Shown in pieces: positions 33,304 through 45,261 of a stretch of DNA of 64,000 nucleotides. A program made the translations under genes and the position numbers. Below the pieces are notes generated by a model. The model searched no databases, was not told where the DNA came from, and saw only the letters and a program-made list of their open reading frames with translations. Numbering within the stretch: the stretch's first letter is position 1; every line of letters begins with the position of its first letter. This DNA is from Blattamonas nauphoetae (lineage: Eukaryota; Preaxostyla; Oxymonadida). The DNA is taken from contig JARBJD010000094.1 in the NCBI GenBank assembly GCA_033064195.1, positions 1-64,000 on the forward strand, read 5' to 3'.

Positions 33304-35611
33304 TCAAACAGCGAGCTTGATTGAGGCAGGGATTCCTCGAGCAAACACTTTGGTTTGCACAGAGTTCACAAACAAGTGGCACGTGTGAGTTTCCATGTCC
33401 ACCTCCAACATAACCTCATCGCCGGTTTGGAACGAGACTGATCCAGATCCATGACCTGTGGCTGATCCTCCGGTGCGACACTTTGTTATTTCGATGCTTG
33501 CAGAGATGAGAAATGAAATGGGACAGACCAACTTGAGCAGAAACTGAGCGAGGCTGAAGAAGATGGGAACGAAGAGAGACACACTTTTGTGATTGCCGAC
33601 ATATAGTCCATCTGAGAATGGTCCTTCAGTCGAGTCGATGAAGCCGACGTCTGAGAAAAAAAAGAAAGAGGAAAAGGTGGCAGACGGATACAAGACGATT
33701 TTTGGATGATTCGAAGCGTTCTGAAGAATTGAAGAAACACAGAAAGGCAGACAGATGCCAGATTCCCTGCGAGGAAAGAAAGAAACATGACAAAATACAG
33801 AAGAGCAGACCTTGTCGAGTGGATGATCGAATGTCACTGTGGACCAATTCCCCGAGCTGAGAGTGAACGAATTTCCTGATCGAGATAGTTTCGACGTGCT
33901 CGACAAGATAGCTTTTATTTCTGAGATGGTGACGAGGGCAGGGCGTTGGTTCTTTCTCAACTCCACAATCAGCGTTTCCATTTCCTTTTCTTTCTCCTCT
34001 GCTTGTTTCAGCCGAGCTTCGAATGCGGTCTGTTGTTCTTCCAACTTCCTCGCCATCTCCACACGAAGAGCTTCCATGTCTGACCCTCGCACTCCAAACA
34101 CTTCCCCAAACACAGCTCCACACACACTCCCTGCCACTCGCTTCACTCCCACATCGTCCTCCTCTCTCCACTCTTCTTCTCCGCCATTCCCTTCCTTCTT
34201 CCGTTTCTCATCTTTTCCTCTCTTCTTCCCTTCCTCTTCGCCCCGCTTCTCCTTCCCCCATCCTCGAATCACTCCAATCAGCCCTTCCCGAACAATCCCA
34301 ACTCCACGTCGGCATCGACTCCCGAAATCTGTCCCTCCTTCGTCCTCTTTCTCCCACCCCACTCGCCCCAGCGCTTCCACTTCACATCCACTCAACGACA
34401 CGTTCGACATTGGCTTCGCAAACGATGGCATCTCATTCTCACTCTCCTCTTCGTCTCCCTCCCTCTCGCCTCCTCGCTCTTCCTGTTTCTTCTCACGGGG
34501 AGCTGGCGTCGGCAAGTCCTCCAGTTTCGAGTGTTCGTTCGCTTCGTGACGAACGACTGCCATCTTCAGCCCAACTCCAATCTCCCCAAGTGCAACCACA
34601 ATCGCTTTCCGAACTCTCACATCACGATGTGTCCGAAGCGACGACACCAGCGATTCCAGAATCCCACTCTGAAGGAACAGCTCCACGTCAGTCGACGACG
34701 ACAAACGGTGAGTGATCAGACTGGGCGAGAGGGGAGAGGATGGGGAGAAAAAAGGAAAAAATGAGAGACAACCAGAAACACACCCAATCGTCGCAATCAC
34801 TGGCTCTGAGATTCGGCTGTTCGAGTCCTGATTCGTAAAACAACCAAAAAATGAATGAAGGGAAGAAAGTTGGAAAAAAGAGAGGAGAAGAGGAATGGAG
34901 GGAAAAACGAGCATTGGGAAGTGGTTGGAAGGCACAGACCCGGGAGAGAGCAAGGAGAGACGGGAAATGCTTCGAAAGAGAAACGCCTTCATTTTTCGAG
35001 ATTACTGCAAGGACCGCGTCAAACAACACTTGGAATCCCACCTTCAAAACAAACAGATGTGATAGGTGAAAGAAAAATGAAGGAATCAAGAAATAGAGAA
35101 CGAAGGAGATGATCAGAAAACAGGAGGAATCAGAACATAAGAAGATAGGAAGAGATCAAGAATGAAAGTCATACCCGAACTGGTACGGAAAGAGTACGAT
35201 TCAATTGGTTCCCCAAAATCGGAAGAATTCGGCCTTCCATCAGCGTCGTCCCGATCCCTTTTTTGTTCTCTGAATCTGAGTCACAAAAACAAGAAGCAAT
35301 CAATTATCGAAAGATTTCTCACAATGGCCGTTCGTAACAACTCTGTCTCTGCAAAAGCTTGTCAGGGATCATTCCATCCAAGTGAACAACAACAAAACAA
35401 GCAATCTTATCTCCGCTTCTCAAACACTCTACAGACCGTCCAGGCAGAGATTCACAAGTTCTTTCGCAATGCCAACACGGATCTCGTCCGATTCCGTTTC
35501 AAGCTTTTTGAGTTTCTCAAAAAGTTCCTTCCTTTCTTGGTTCTGTTTCTGGACATTAACCCAATCAGCAATCATGAAAGGGAAGTAAAGTTCAGACTGT
35601 CGCACTTTCAT
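33304..35611 (-). CDS. ARM-type / coiled-coil / SPRY-like protein, seven exons
   Basis: Exons (leftward) 35611-35437, 35275-35175, 35041-34940, 34827-34784, 34720-33811, 33766-33697 and 33650-33304 give 582 codons plus stop, in frame throughout. Introns are 44-161 bases. The N-terminal 200 residues are ARM/HEAT-like helices (VELFLQSGILESLVSSL, VRVRKAIVVALGEIGVGL). A Glu/Lys-rich linker and a coiled coil (MARKLEEQQTAFEARLKQAE) follow. The C-terminal 200 residues form a concanavalin-like SPRY-type domain: SRSGNSFTLSSGNWSTVTFD, GIWHLSAF, DGLYVGNHKSVSLF, then GDEVMLEVDM and LFVNSVQ. The same order recurs in the gene at 44.1 kb. The last exon may contain a further in-frame intron near 33.5 kb. Probably a cytosolic scaffold; the partner is unknown. 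Confidence 0.75.
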
Positions 35612-35887
35612 CCTTCGCAGGGATGAGGGATGATGAGTTCCCAGGATTTGACAACATTTTGACGATTCGAGGAGACCCAGGAATTCTGTTGAGGTTCGAT
35701 CTGTCTCTTTTCAATAATCCAACCCTTTGGAGACCAAAACAAGAGAGAGACAATAACAAATGAGATGTCCTCGTAAGAATATACACCCAGCTCGGATTAG
35801 CTTGGAGACGAGGCTGACAAGACACTTGTTGAGAAGAAAACAGCCATCCAATGATGTGACAAATGAAGAGAAGTATCGTGAGGTGAA
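35612..35887. promoter_or_regulatory. Spacer between two leftward genes
   Basis: Holds the promoter of the ARM/SPRY-like gene and the 3' end of the P-loop gene. No motif recognised. Confidence 0.3.
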
Positions 35888-37647
35888 TTACCACTTGCCC
35901 TTTCTTTTCGATACCTTCCTCGGTGGGAGAATGTCTTCCTTAGCTTTCTCTTCGTCCATTTCTCTCAAATCATCTGCTTCACCTTCGCTCGTCGATTCCT
36001 CGATGTCGTCTGGATCGACTGTCAGATCTCGCTTCATCACAAAGCAATCTCGGAAATCTTGACTTCTCGTATCCCACCTCACATGTGCAAAGGGCAGTTG
36101 TGCTTCATCCAGCGCAGAAGGGATACTGAGCAAGAGGTCAGCAACCGACACCACTCCCGTGTTGTAAGGAAGACACACTCTTGATTTCGTCTGTCTGCTC
36201 GTCCAATCGTGGTCGGATCGTGGCGAGTCTGGAAAAACGACGGTTTGCTTCAAGAATGGTTCCACGTGGTCTGGTCTGACAATCCAGAGGAAGAACACAT
36301 CTACCTTCACGATCTGTGCCTCCAAGTTCTTCTTCGATCCGCCTGGAAACGTTCTTCTCGCTTCTGACAGAGTATTTGCATGTTGATTCTCAAGCAGTGT
36401 CTTCAGTCGCTCGATCAGCTCAAAGTTGAGATCTTTCTGCCAGGCGTTCACGGTGTTTTGGAATGCGAACAGCTTTATCCCATCTTCATCACGAAAGAAG
36501 ATGAAATAATCAATTCCTTTCCAATATGTTCGTTCTGTGTGCTTCAGAGTGTCCCACGGTGCCTCATAATAAAGAACATTGCTTTCGAATGCTTGAAGTC
36601 TACCCAATTGAGACGATTCCAAGGCACACCGCTGAATCAGAGGTAATGTGCACTGAAATGAACGGAGGCGTTCTGGAGTAGCTGAGAACACAGTAAATCG
36701 GACATGGGAGCGAAATAATTCTTTGCTGATGTCGTGTTTCAAGGTAGAGCATCGGTTCTCTTGCAGTCTCGTCGCCAGTGCCAGCAAGCGGGATGTAAAC
36801 ACACTCACTGGCTGATTGGAGAGGTGCGAGGCAATCAGAGGGATGAACGCGCTGCTCATTTCCTTCTCGTCGAGTGTGATCCCAGTCTTTCCAAACAGTT
36901 GTCTCATTTCATGGAAAGTGTGGTGTAAGAAAGCACTGAGAGCTCGGGGATTTAATCCAAATACTTCAATCACATTCAAACATATTTTCATGTTGGTGAT
37001 GGGATTTGATCTGCTCGCTCCCTCATCTTCAGATCCATCCGTGTCTTCCTCCTCACTCGTATCCCCGGATTCGTCCACGACACAGCCATGTGCACCGAGC
37101 ATCCTGATGACCAAAGGATGCAGCTTGATAATTGCATTGGCAGTAACTGCCCGGATCCAATGTTCCCGTCCGGTCATCCTCAGACACTGCAGCATCGCGT
37201 AGAACTCCAGTCTTCCCCAAGCGAGGATGGATGGCTTCGAATGCTGATTGGGTTGCGATGATTCAAGGTATCAACAAGAATTGTGATCACTGGCATGTCT
37301 GGGAGAATGTAGAGAATTTTCTGGACAGCAATAAAGCGTGGAAAAATGCAAACCACTTTCTCCAACCGCTGCATCAGATTATACAGCAAATACAGCAGCA
37401 TCTGCGACTTCCCCGTCCCCCGCTGCCCATTCACATAAATTGCTTGATAATAGTCATCTCCTTCGAGAGTTGGATCGACAAGTGTGGTGAAAGGTGAAAC
37501 AGCCGCCCCGTCGCGATCAATCCAATCCGGTGTTTCTTGTATTGATCTCCACAGTTCTTCGTCTTCACCAATGGCAGGTATCACCCGCTGGCTGCTGAAG
37601 TAGCACTGTTGGGACATCGATCTCCCACCGCTCGCAAACTCGATCAC
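35888..37647 (-). CDS. P-loop ATPase-like protein (RHS/Crinkler-like type), one phase change
   Basis: Two leftward frames overlap at 37180-37195. The upstream one (37647-37180, 155 codons) has a Walker A motif, GQRGTGKS, followed by an LLYLLYNL helix, and an acidic N-terminus. The downstream one (37195-35888, 435 codons) has an acidic patch, a long mixed domain and a basic tail (KVSKRKGKW). They join either by a single-base frameshift near 37210-37230 or by an intron from GTTGATACC to GCTGCAG without a clear pyrimidine tract. P-loop domains with this GTGKSQ-L-L-Y-L-L pattern occur in retrotransposon-hot-spot and Crinkler-type proteins, which are expanded in several protists. Walker B is not obvious. 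The first ATG in frame is near 37617. Function unknown. Confidence 0.5.
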
Positions 37648-37771
37648 AATAGCTTGAATACTTGATCACCGGTTCCATTTACATAGGAAAATCAAATCTC
37701 CGAGATTATGATAGATAATTAGAGGAAAACCATTGAAATCGGATCAAGTCCCTTTATCTGAACCGACTCAA
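37648..37771. promoter_or_regulatory. Divergent spacer between P-loop gene and beta-helix gene
   Basis: The short spacer must contain promoters for both directions. AT-rich near 37690-37730. No defined motif. Confidence 0.3.
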
Positions 37772-39028
37772 ATGTCCGTCATTCTTCTCGTCTTCCAGGC
37801 GATTCTTTCAGCAACGATTCCGTTGGCACCTTATTTTGGAAAGTTCTCAGACACTGTTCCCACCATTAAACTAGAAGCGGGAACATACGTTGGCTCGGTC
37901 ATCCTCGTCCAAACCAAGGAACGTTATCTTCAAGCGGCTTATCCATCGACCACAGTGACCTTAAATGTCACAGACCAAAGCAAGCAACTCTTCACTGTGA
38001 ACCAGACCACACTCTCCCTCCGCGACGTCAAGATCGTCGTCCCCACAGGTGCCGCATTTATTGTGGCGCACGAGCGCGCCGTCGTTGAATTGGAAGGCGT
38101 GCATCATGCATACTCCACTCGAACAACTCCAGTCGTTCAAATTAGATACGGGAAGGTTGCTCTCATCACCAATACCTTCCAAGCAAACAGCGTTCACAAA
38201 GCGTCCCTTGTCGTCGCCAACGAAAAGAACGATTCCTCATTCGACACAACCGTCGAGGTTGTTGAATGGGATACTGGCAACTTCACTGTTGCCTCCGAAA
38301 CCCCCTTCATCTGCAACCCCAACGTCCACACTCTGAACGTCAAACACTGCGATCTGAAGAACGTGAAGTTCACCGGAGCAAAGGGAGCACAACAGAACTA
38401 CGTCAAACTCTCAAAAGCCACCTTCTCAAATTGCCACTTCTATCGCTGCGATGGCCCATTATCTGGTGGCATATTCCCGGCTGTTCAAGCGAACACTGTG
38501 ACACTGGATTCCGTGCTTGTGGAGAACTGCACTAACACTGTGGCTATCTCCGACAGTTTCACACCCAGAACCGCTGCTGTGACCATCACAAACTCCACTT
38601 TCAAATTCGGATCTTCTGGAAAGACAATCCCTGACGGAGCCGGTCTCTGGATCCCAGCGCAAGCCAACATCACTCTTAGCAATGTGATCTTCGCCAACAA
38701 CACCGGAAGCCGCGATGGAGGTGGACTCTGCGTCGTCGGAGGTTACAAAGCGTTCCGTGCCACAAATTGCCAATTTATGGCCAACACGGGCTTCAGAGGC
38801 GGTGGAATTTATGTCGACCGTCCGTCCGGTTCAGAACTGACCAATACATACTACACTAACGTTACCTTCGCCAACAAGGGAAGACAGGGACACGACATTT
38901 ACTTTGAGCGCATGGGCTCGAACGTGAGAGCGTCCAGCTTTGTGAACTGCACCAGCCGAAGCACGTCTCCTCGTATCTACGATAATGGGGCGAGACAGGG
39001 GTATGATTGGACGAATTCAGGCAGTTAA
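37772..39028 (+). CDS. Secreted right-handed beta-helix (pectin-lyase-like) protein, intact
   Basis: A single-exon frame of 418 residues from the ATG at 37772. An in-frame ATG 39 bases upstream is less likely, because the second is followed at once by a signal peptide (MSVILLVFQAILSATIPLA). The body is made of repeated short beta-strand rungs with Asn ladders and Gly pairs (ITNSTFKFGSSG, DGGGLCVVGG, FRGGGIYVDRPSG, VNCTSRS) and many N-x-S/T sites. No membrane anchor or GPI-type tail, so it is probably released or loosely bound at the surface. Unlike its relatives in this window it is undamaged. A carbohydrate-active role is possible, but no catalytic residues can be named; adhesion is as likely. 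Confidence 0.8.
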   Translation: MSVILLVFQAILSATIPLAPYFGKFSDTVPTIKLEAGTYVGSVILVQTKERYLQAAYPSTTVTLNVTDQSKQLFTVNQTTLSLRDVKIVVPTGAAFIVAHERAVVELEGVHHAYSTRTTPVVQIRYGKVALITNTFQANSVHKASLVVANEKNDSSFDTTVEVVEWDTGNFTVASETPFICNPNVHTLNVKHCDLKNVKFTGAKGAQQNYVKLSKATFSNCHFYRCDGPLSGGIFPAVQANTVTLDSVLVENCTNTVAISDSFTPRTAAVTITNSTFKFGSSGKTIPDGAGLWIPAQANITLSNVIFANNTGSRDGGGLCVVGGYKAFRATNCQFMANTGFRGGGIYVDRPSGSELTNTYYTNVTFANKGRQGHDIYFERMGSNVRASSFVNCTSRSTSPRIYDNGARQGYDWTNSGS

Positions 39029-39394
39029 TCGAGTTATAACTGGATCTGAGCGTCACCCTTTACATTCAATTAATGTTGTCACTTACACACTTTACTCTGT
39101 TTGACAGACTTTCTTCTTTTGTGGAACAAGAATCGGAACAGACGAGAGTCACAGACAAGATGTATACTGGGCGACACGACGACTTGATTCGGCTGTAAAA
39201 CGGTGTTATTTTTTTGAATAGAGACACAATTTGTTTCAATTTTCTGTAAATGATAGTATAGAGAGGGAGACACCTTGGAACAAAATAGGAGAAGATATTA
39301 AATTCTGAGTGACGCGAAATCTGGAACGGAAAAAAAATGATGGTCATGTCACTCGCGACATGACAAGTGATCCACTTCATCCAGCTCTATCCTT
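39029..39394. other. Intergenic, no gene
   Basis: AT-rich, no coding or repeat structure that I can support apart from the flank of a Tc1-type fragment. Confidence 0.35.
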
Positions 39395-39685
39395 CTAATA
39401 TTTTGTCATTTTTCCCTCGCGAGAGTAACACTCGAGGAGGCGGTCGCCATAAGAGAGAACGAGGTTGTCGATACTTTCTTGTGGGATCGAGTTCCAGGCT
39501 TTGATGACAGCCTTCCGAAGTGAGTCCACAGTGTCGTAAATTGCACAATTTTCATACAATTTGGAAGAGAGAAGAGCCCAGACATGTTCGATGGGATTTA
39601 AATCTGAAGAAAGTGGTGGAAGGAATTTTTGCTTGATGTTTGCTCTTTCGATTCGAGGCATTTCATCTCTTTTAAGGATGAGCAA
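39395..39685 (-). mobile_element. Tc1-type transposase C-terminal fragment
   Basis: The 96-codon frame contains the third catalytic block of Tc1/mariner DDE transposases, SSDLNPIEHVW, followed by a helix with W-N-S-I-P-Q-E and ending TKY, the same ending as the Tc1 copy at 54.25 kb. The first two catalytic Asp blocks are missing upstream, so this is a truncated remnant. Sequence from about 39690 to 40060 is rich in GGACA and TGTCC motifs and may be the rest of the element or a related MITE. No terminal repeats found. Confidence 0.75.
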
Positions 39686-40066
39686 CGGACGGACAAAACC
39701 TTGTTGTCCTCGGACATCGGACGGAGGCCACGTCCAAGTTAAAAAAGAGGTGCGGTGATTGCTATGAGAAGCTGTGAAAACTCATCTATTCTGTCATGAT
39801 CACATTTCAAATCTATTTCTTGTTCATTATTTGTCTAAAAATCGCGATGAGAAACACTCATAGAGAATTCGGACAAAATGACCCATTAATTGCTGAAATG
39901 TCCAAACGTGTCCGATCATGGACATTCTCTCCTTTTTTGAAAAAACGAAATGAATGAATTGCTTCACCATCAAGATGTGATCAGATGAAAACGGACAAAT
40001 TTGTCCTGTCCCGGACTTCGGACGATCTGACCCAAACACATCTCACCCGCTCATTTTTGTCCTGGT

Positions 40067-42631
40067 TTATACCTTTGGTCTTGCTCTTGGTATTTCATCA
40101 ACGAGGTTCGTTGTTCGTTTCTGTTGTGAGAGAGTGAATATGCAAAGAGACAATTGTGAAATGGAAATTAAAAACATGAATCGGTTACATTCAAATGGTG
40201 GAGCGGGTGATGTCGAGTTCAAGATGAATGACGGACAGTGGGCGGGGATAGTACGGCGGATCGTCACTGCCACCACCATTTTCTTGTCCATCTCAACGCG
40301 ATCGGCGTCAGCCATTTCTTGCCCTTCCTCTTTCTTGTTCTGCCGACGACGCCACACAATCACAATGATGACGATGATGACGATCAAGAGGGCAACAACT
40401 GCAACCACAACAGGAATCGCCCACGACATTGCTTTCTTCGCGTTCTAACTTCGCACTTCCCGAACACTCTGCTTCACAACGAATGACTCTGTCACCAAAG
40501 ATGACCCGAATATAAGACGCCCTTCCCACTCATTCGACGCTTCCAGCGAAATCTCGTCCAACGTCACATTCAGAACAATCAAAGTGTCAGTGCACGTTTC
40601 AACGTGAGCACACGGAATCAGCTGCTCCCCAACAATCCTCACTTTCACAGCATCACCAATCCTCTTCTGCTCTCCCCCACTCGACCTCACATTTAATGTT
40701 GGCATCACAAACGGCGACTTCGACTCTTCCTTCCCAATCACCACAGAACACCCATCCGACGAGATCCAGCGCAGAGACGCTTGTTTGTTCGCATCCTCGT
40801 CTGACACAACATCAATCCGTCCTTCCTTCACACATCGCACGTTTCGTTCGAGTGATGGGAACTTGTCCAGTCCAGCCCAGTTTGACAGCAGATGCGAGTT
40901 TAGCAGTGTCAGTGTCGAGTTCGCCATGAAGAACACTCCCTGATGGATCCGAGACAAGTTGCTCCCGATCACCACAATCGACTCTCCCGACACTTTCACA
41001 AGCCCCGTCTCCCATTCACACACTCCCATTTCGTCCACTGACTCCGAGTTCGATGTGGTTGGAAGAGGAGAGGCTGTCGACGCGTCGGATGGAACCCAAA
41101 TCGAACCAGTTTCTCCATTCTGATCCACAACCATTACAATGTCAGCAGGGAGGATGTGAGAGGTCGAGAGCGTCACTACGTTCGCCACTGACACTTTCAC
41201 TGTTTCGATCACAGTCGACTCGACGTGTGATAATGCCTTGTCCAGTGTCCGACACGGAGCACTCACTCCTCCACACCCAGCTCCATCCACTCCCGTCTTC
41301 CCATCCACAAAAATCTCCATCTGCGCTGGCTTGGACGGTGTCGTGAATGTCTCCGATGTCAGAACCAGAAACTCTTCCTGCGAGACGAGAGTGTGGTTGG
41401 CGACGGAGTAGTTCCTCCCGAATGCGAGAGTGGACGGCCGACCAACCTCGAACGGCGCCGACTGACCATCTTCACTCCCACTCATCTCAACAATCACTTC
41501 GAACACAAACGCAGCGTTTGATTCCGCAGACTCCACAATCGACATCCGAAACCGATCGCCGGCTTCGAAATTCTCTCCCACGACCTTCAACCAGAACGAA
41601 GTCGGACTTGGTGTGGCGACGAGGGAGACAGACGTGATGGCAGCTGCGTTTGGAAAGTACACCACTCCACGGCTGGCGTTAACATGATCTGCTTCAAAAT
41701 CGAAACGACAATCAAATGCAACAGTTTCCATGGCATCGGCATAAGAGATGGCTTGTTGAGCTGGAACAATCGAGAAAGCTTTGGTTGAACTTGACGATGA
41801 TGCACGGAAATTGTACACCGTTGCATCGATGTTGCTCTTGAGACTTGGCGAGGGCATGATATCAAGACAGTCCGAGAAGAACCTGAAATTGAATGTCGGC
41901 GGAAAGTGGATGCCTTCCAACGTGATGAACGCTTTGTCCGAAGTGCATCACACGCTCAATGCTGTGACACGAGGTGGTTCTTCCATGATCTCCACAACTC
42001 CGGCAAACATGACATCGTCAATGACCCCATGTTCATGCTCCCTCTCGGACGTGGAGAGAAAGGATGATGTATGTTCTGGATCAGTCGAAGGACGTCGTAC
42101 AGAGTATGTGGCGAAGTGATTGATGACATTCCACAGAGTGATGCTGATTGCATCGGAGTCAAGGTTTGATCTTCAGTGGATCCACAGTGAACGATGTGAT
42201 GGAGTACTTTCAGAGTTGTGTTGAACTGAAAGGTGCCTGTTTCGTCGTTGAACAACAAGTTGAAGACCAGACGATGGAGGCGATCGATCTGTTGTTCCAA
42301 GATTTCGGTCAGGGTTGGAAAACGTGCACACTATGACAGCCGTGGTGTTTATCAGACGATGAAGGCCATTCGACCAGCTGCATCCATCTGATTCTACATT
42401 GACTGATGTTATGGAAGGAGTGGAGGAGATGAACTCAAACGACGGCGATGACGGCTGGACGAGGACTGACAGAAGTGTCAGTCTGCACTCGCCATTCTCA
42501 TTCACTCGAAGAAAAGCAAATTCAGAATCTGGGTTCGATGAATATTTGAGAAGTGTCAGTTCGGAGTGATACATTTTCCCGACATGAGATTGAACTCCTT
42601 TCACACGCACAGGTTCAACTGGAACATACAA
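40067..42631 (-). pseudogene. Large beta-helix surface protein with C-terminal membrane anchor, damaged
   Basis: Leftward from 42631 come strand-rich N-terminal pieces with two phase changes, then a 491-codon frame (41920-40445) carrying beta-sandwich and beta-helix segments and the family mark CGGVSAPCRTLDKA. A TAG at 40445-40447 ends it, but the same frame continues at once into SWAIPVVVAVVALLIVII, a single membrane helix, then RRRQNKKEEG and an acidic tail. This is the expected C-terminus of a type I surface protein, so the TAG is either a lesion or removed in a way I cannot show. No pyrimidine tract precedes it. I treat the locus as a recent pseudogene of a transmembrane adhesin-like protein. 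Confidence 0.7.
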
Positions 42632-43029
42632 CTGAATCTTTGGGTTCAGAACGGAAGGCGTTCAGGCGATCTGAAGCGAATTCACTTCATCTTTCGCTTA
42701 AAAGCTGGGTTTGGAAGGTGTTGAATCCTTGTCGACTGGGATGACAAGGTTTGAGGCTGTGTCAGCATGTAAACAGTCCAATTTAACTGGAGTGTAAATG
42801 ATCTATCCATCAGATGTGAATGGCTTGATTATGATCGAGATCGCCTTGTGTGCGGTGGTGAGATGAAAAAAAGTGAAGCATTGACAATTGAGGAGACCAT
42901 GATAAAGAAAGACAAAGACTTCACACTTACTTCATGATTTTTGATTCAATTTTCCAGTATAGTCAATTTTCGTCGAAAAGAGTTGATCGTTCCCATTGTT
43001 GAGACTTATGAGGAGTGACCTCCTAATTA

Positions 43030-43055
43030 GGCGCTGTCCGAGGACGGACAGCGCC
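43030..43055. repeat. 11-bp perfect hairpin beside a mariner remnant
   Basis: GGCGCTGTCCG and its complement CGGACAGCGCC enclose AGGA. The 10-bp palindrome CCTAATTAGG lies just to its left, overlapping the first base pair. It may be a cruciform end of the mariner-type element. Confidence 0.8.
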
Positions 43056-43082
43056 TTGCCTTGTCCGGACAATTGCTCCTCC

Positions 43083-43811
43083 TTAATCTCTTTTCTTGTG
43101 CCAGCCGGCGTTGTCGCTGAGGAGAACACGTGTGTCAAGGGGAGGATCCATTTTTGCCTTGCTGAGGCCGTTGATGACAGCATCAGTATAGGTAGCGCCG
43201 TCGATGGTCCCATCTGTCACGAAAAGCTTGCTCTTAAACCCGACACCAACACATCCCCAAATACCAACTGTATTAGGGTGAGCTCTCGACTTCGACTCAG
43301 GTTGCGGCGTGTTTTCTTCCCGGAGAGACCGGTAGTACTTGTCTGGCCCTCTCCCTCTCACTGTTTTCTCGTCATCGAAGAGACAGAGTTCAGGAAGAAA
43401 GCCCTTCGAGATCGTTTCTTTTGCGAAGTTGTACCGATTCTGGATATGGTGTGGTTGAAAGTGTGGAACTCTGCGGTGTTTGTGGAGACCGATTTTGTTC
43501 GCTATGAGGAAGCGTTGGAAGGAACGGTCGGATCCTGGTAGCTTCAGAGCCTTCTTCAATTGGATCGCGGAGCAGTATGTCTTGTTTTTGATCTCGATCT
43601 GGACTTTTTTCAGAGTCTTGCCGGTGTACAGCTGTGATTGACCTTTTCGATTCATCCATCCTGGTCGTTCATCGACGATCAGCGTGTTGGTGTATTTCGT
43701 GACTGTGTTGACTGAGACGTGGAGCGAGCGAGCTGTCTCATTTCTCCCTTTTCCTTTTCTTCTTTCTCTCTGGATCTTTCTTTGATTTGAGAGAGACAAT
43801 CTTGGAACCAT
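43083..43811 (-). mobile_element. mariner/Tc1-type transposase, C-terminally truncated
   Basis: The 242-codon leftward frame starts with basic helices and a helix-turn-helix (ARSLHVSVNTVTKY), then the first catalytic Asp (LCLFDDEKTV) and the second (LLSDNAGWHK). It stops a few residues after the second block, so the third acidic residue and about 60-100 residues are missing. The truncation coincides with the hairpin region at 43030-43055. Protein of this kind cuts and pastes at TA sites; this copy should be inactive. No flanking TA with matching ends could be fixed. Confidence 0.75.
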
Positions 43812-44058
43812 TGTTGAGCGTAATCAGCGGTGAATCACGTGTCATGTCGTCCTACACAAGTCCCCCTACTGTAGCATTTCATGTCATTCTCTCTTATTTT
43901 TCACTGTTGTTCTTCCAAAAAAATCCCAGAGATGTATAACTCAAGGTAGTTGAAGTGAGTGAAAAATGAACTCTCAACTCTCTCGGGTTCTGTCAAAAAA
44001 CAAAAATTACAGCCGGATCAAGTCGCCGTGACGCGCAGTATAGGGATGGATCAGTCTC

Positions 44059-45261
44059 ATGTTCGCTCACTTGTGCACCCAACCTCTCCAATCTGCATCC
44101 CCACCACTCCCGTGTGACCATCTGTCTTCTTCTGATCCATCATTGTCTGATATTGTGTGTATTCTCATTCACTCTCTTCATCGTTTTTTTCTCTTTCTTC
44201 CTCTGTTTTGTTCATTCATCTCATTGATTTGTCATTTCTTTCATCTATTCTATGTGTGTATTCAGGAAGAGATGATTCGGGGATATTATTCATCGCTTCG
44301 GAATTGTTCCGAACAAGAGACTTTTCTGATTCTTTCTCAGATTCGGACATTTTTGGAATCAGGTTTGATATTCACGAACATCCCTTCTCCCTTTTCTGTT
44401 GTCTCATTATATCGACGTTTTCTCCCTCGATGAGCGTTCTAGAGTGTTTTATCTCTCAACTCGCTTCTCATCTCTCGTTGTCTCTTTCCATCAGATCTGG
44501 ATGAACTCCCAACTCGCTGTGCAATTGCAGAATCCTGTGGTCTTGTGTTGATCCTCTCTGACATCGTCTCATCCCACAGCTCGATTGGATTAAGAGTTAG
44601 TTTCTTCTTCGTCTCTTTCTCTTATTCCGTTGTCTTTCAGAGCATTGCTTCCAATTTGGTGTCACTGATTCACAATACTATCGGATCGCGTGACATTCAG
44701 GAAACAGAACATCGTCATCTCAAATCTCATCAAAACAAAACGACAAATTCAAAACTTGTGAATGATCTGAACAAACGATTTGATGAACTTCACAATACCA
44801 TGTGCAACATGGCAACGCAGATATCTGAACAGTTCGGAAGGATAAATGAAAGACAGTTGGAGTTTGATTCTATTTTGCGACGCCTGGATGAAAAACGGAG
44901 ATCTGACCTCCTTCGCGAATCTCGGTTCCAACGATGGACCAAAACGGGGGTAGATGCTGTTGACATCTTCGACGGGGATTTCATCATCAAAACAGGCAAC
45001 ACATTCACACTTCGGGAAAGACCAGAAAACGAAAAGACAAACTTCATCCCCAAAACCCTCTTTTCTCCACTCATCTCATCCGATGTGGCCCAGCTATCAT
45101 TTACGATCAACCATTCATTTAGTGGATATAGTTTTGGAGCAGTCAGTCCACATCTTATTGACACAGGGACAAATCACAATTTATGTGAAGAAACAACAGG
45201 CAAAGCTTGCTGGGGAATAAATTACACACCCCCAGCCCGTGCTCAAGCGAATGCAGTATAG
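44059..45261 (+). CDS. ARM-type / coiled-coil / SPRY-like protein, four exons
   Basis: Exons 44059-44154, 44266-44362, 44495-44595 and 44641-45261 join to 304 codons plus TAG. The three introns (111, 132 and 45 bases) are GT-AG with pyrimidine tracts, and all phases match. Residues 33-120 are short helices of ARM type (EEMIRGYYSSLRNCSEQETF, CGLVLILSDIV). A coiled coil follows (LNKRFDELHNTMCNMATQ). The end is a SPRY-like beta-domain (FDGDFIIKTGNTFTLRE, then SFTINHSFSGYSFGAVS). It is a shorter relative of the 33.3-35.6 kb gene. Flanked on both sides by transposon debris, yet open, so probably functional. Role unknown. Confidence 0.75.
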
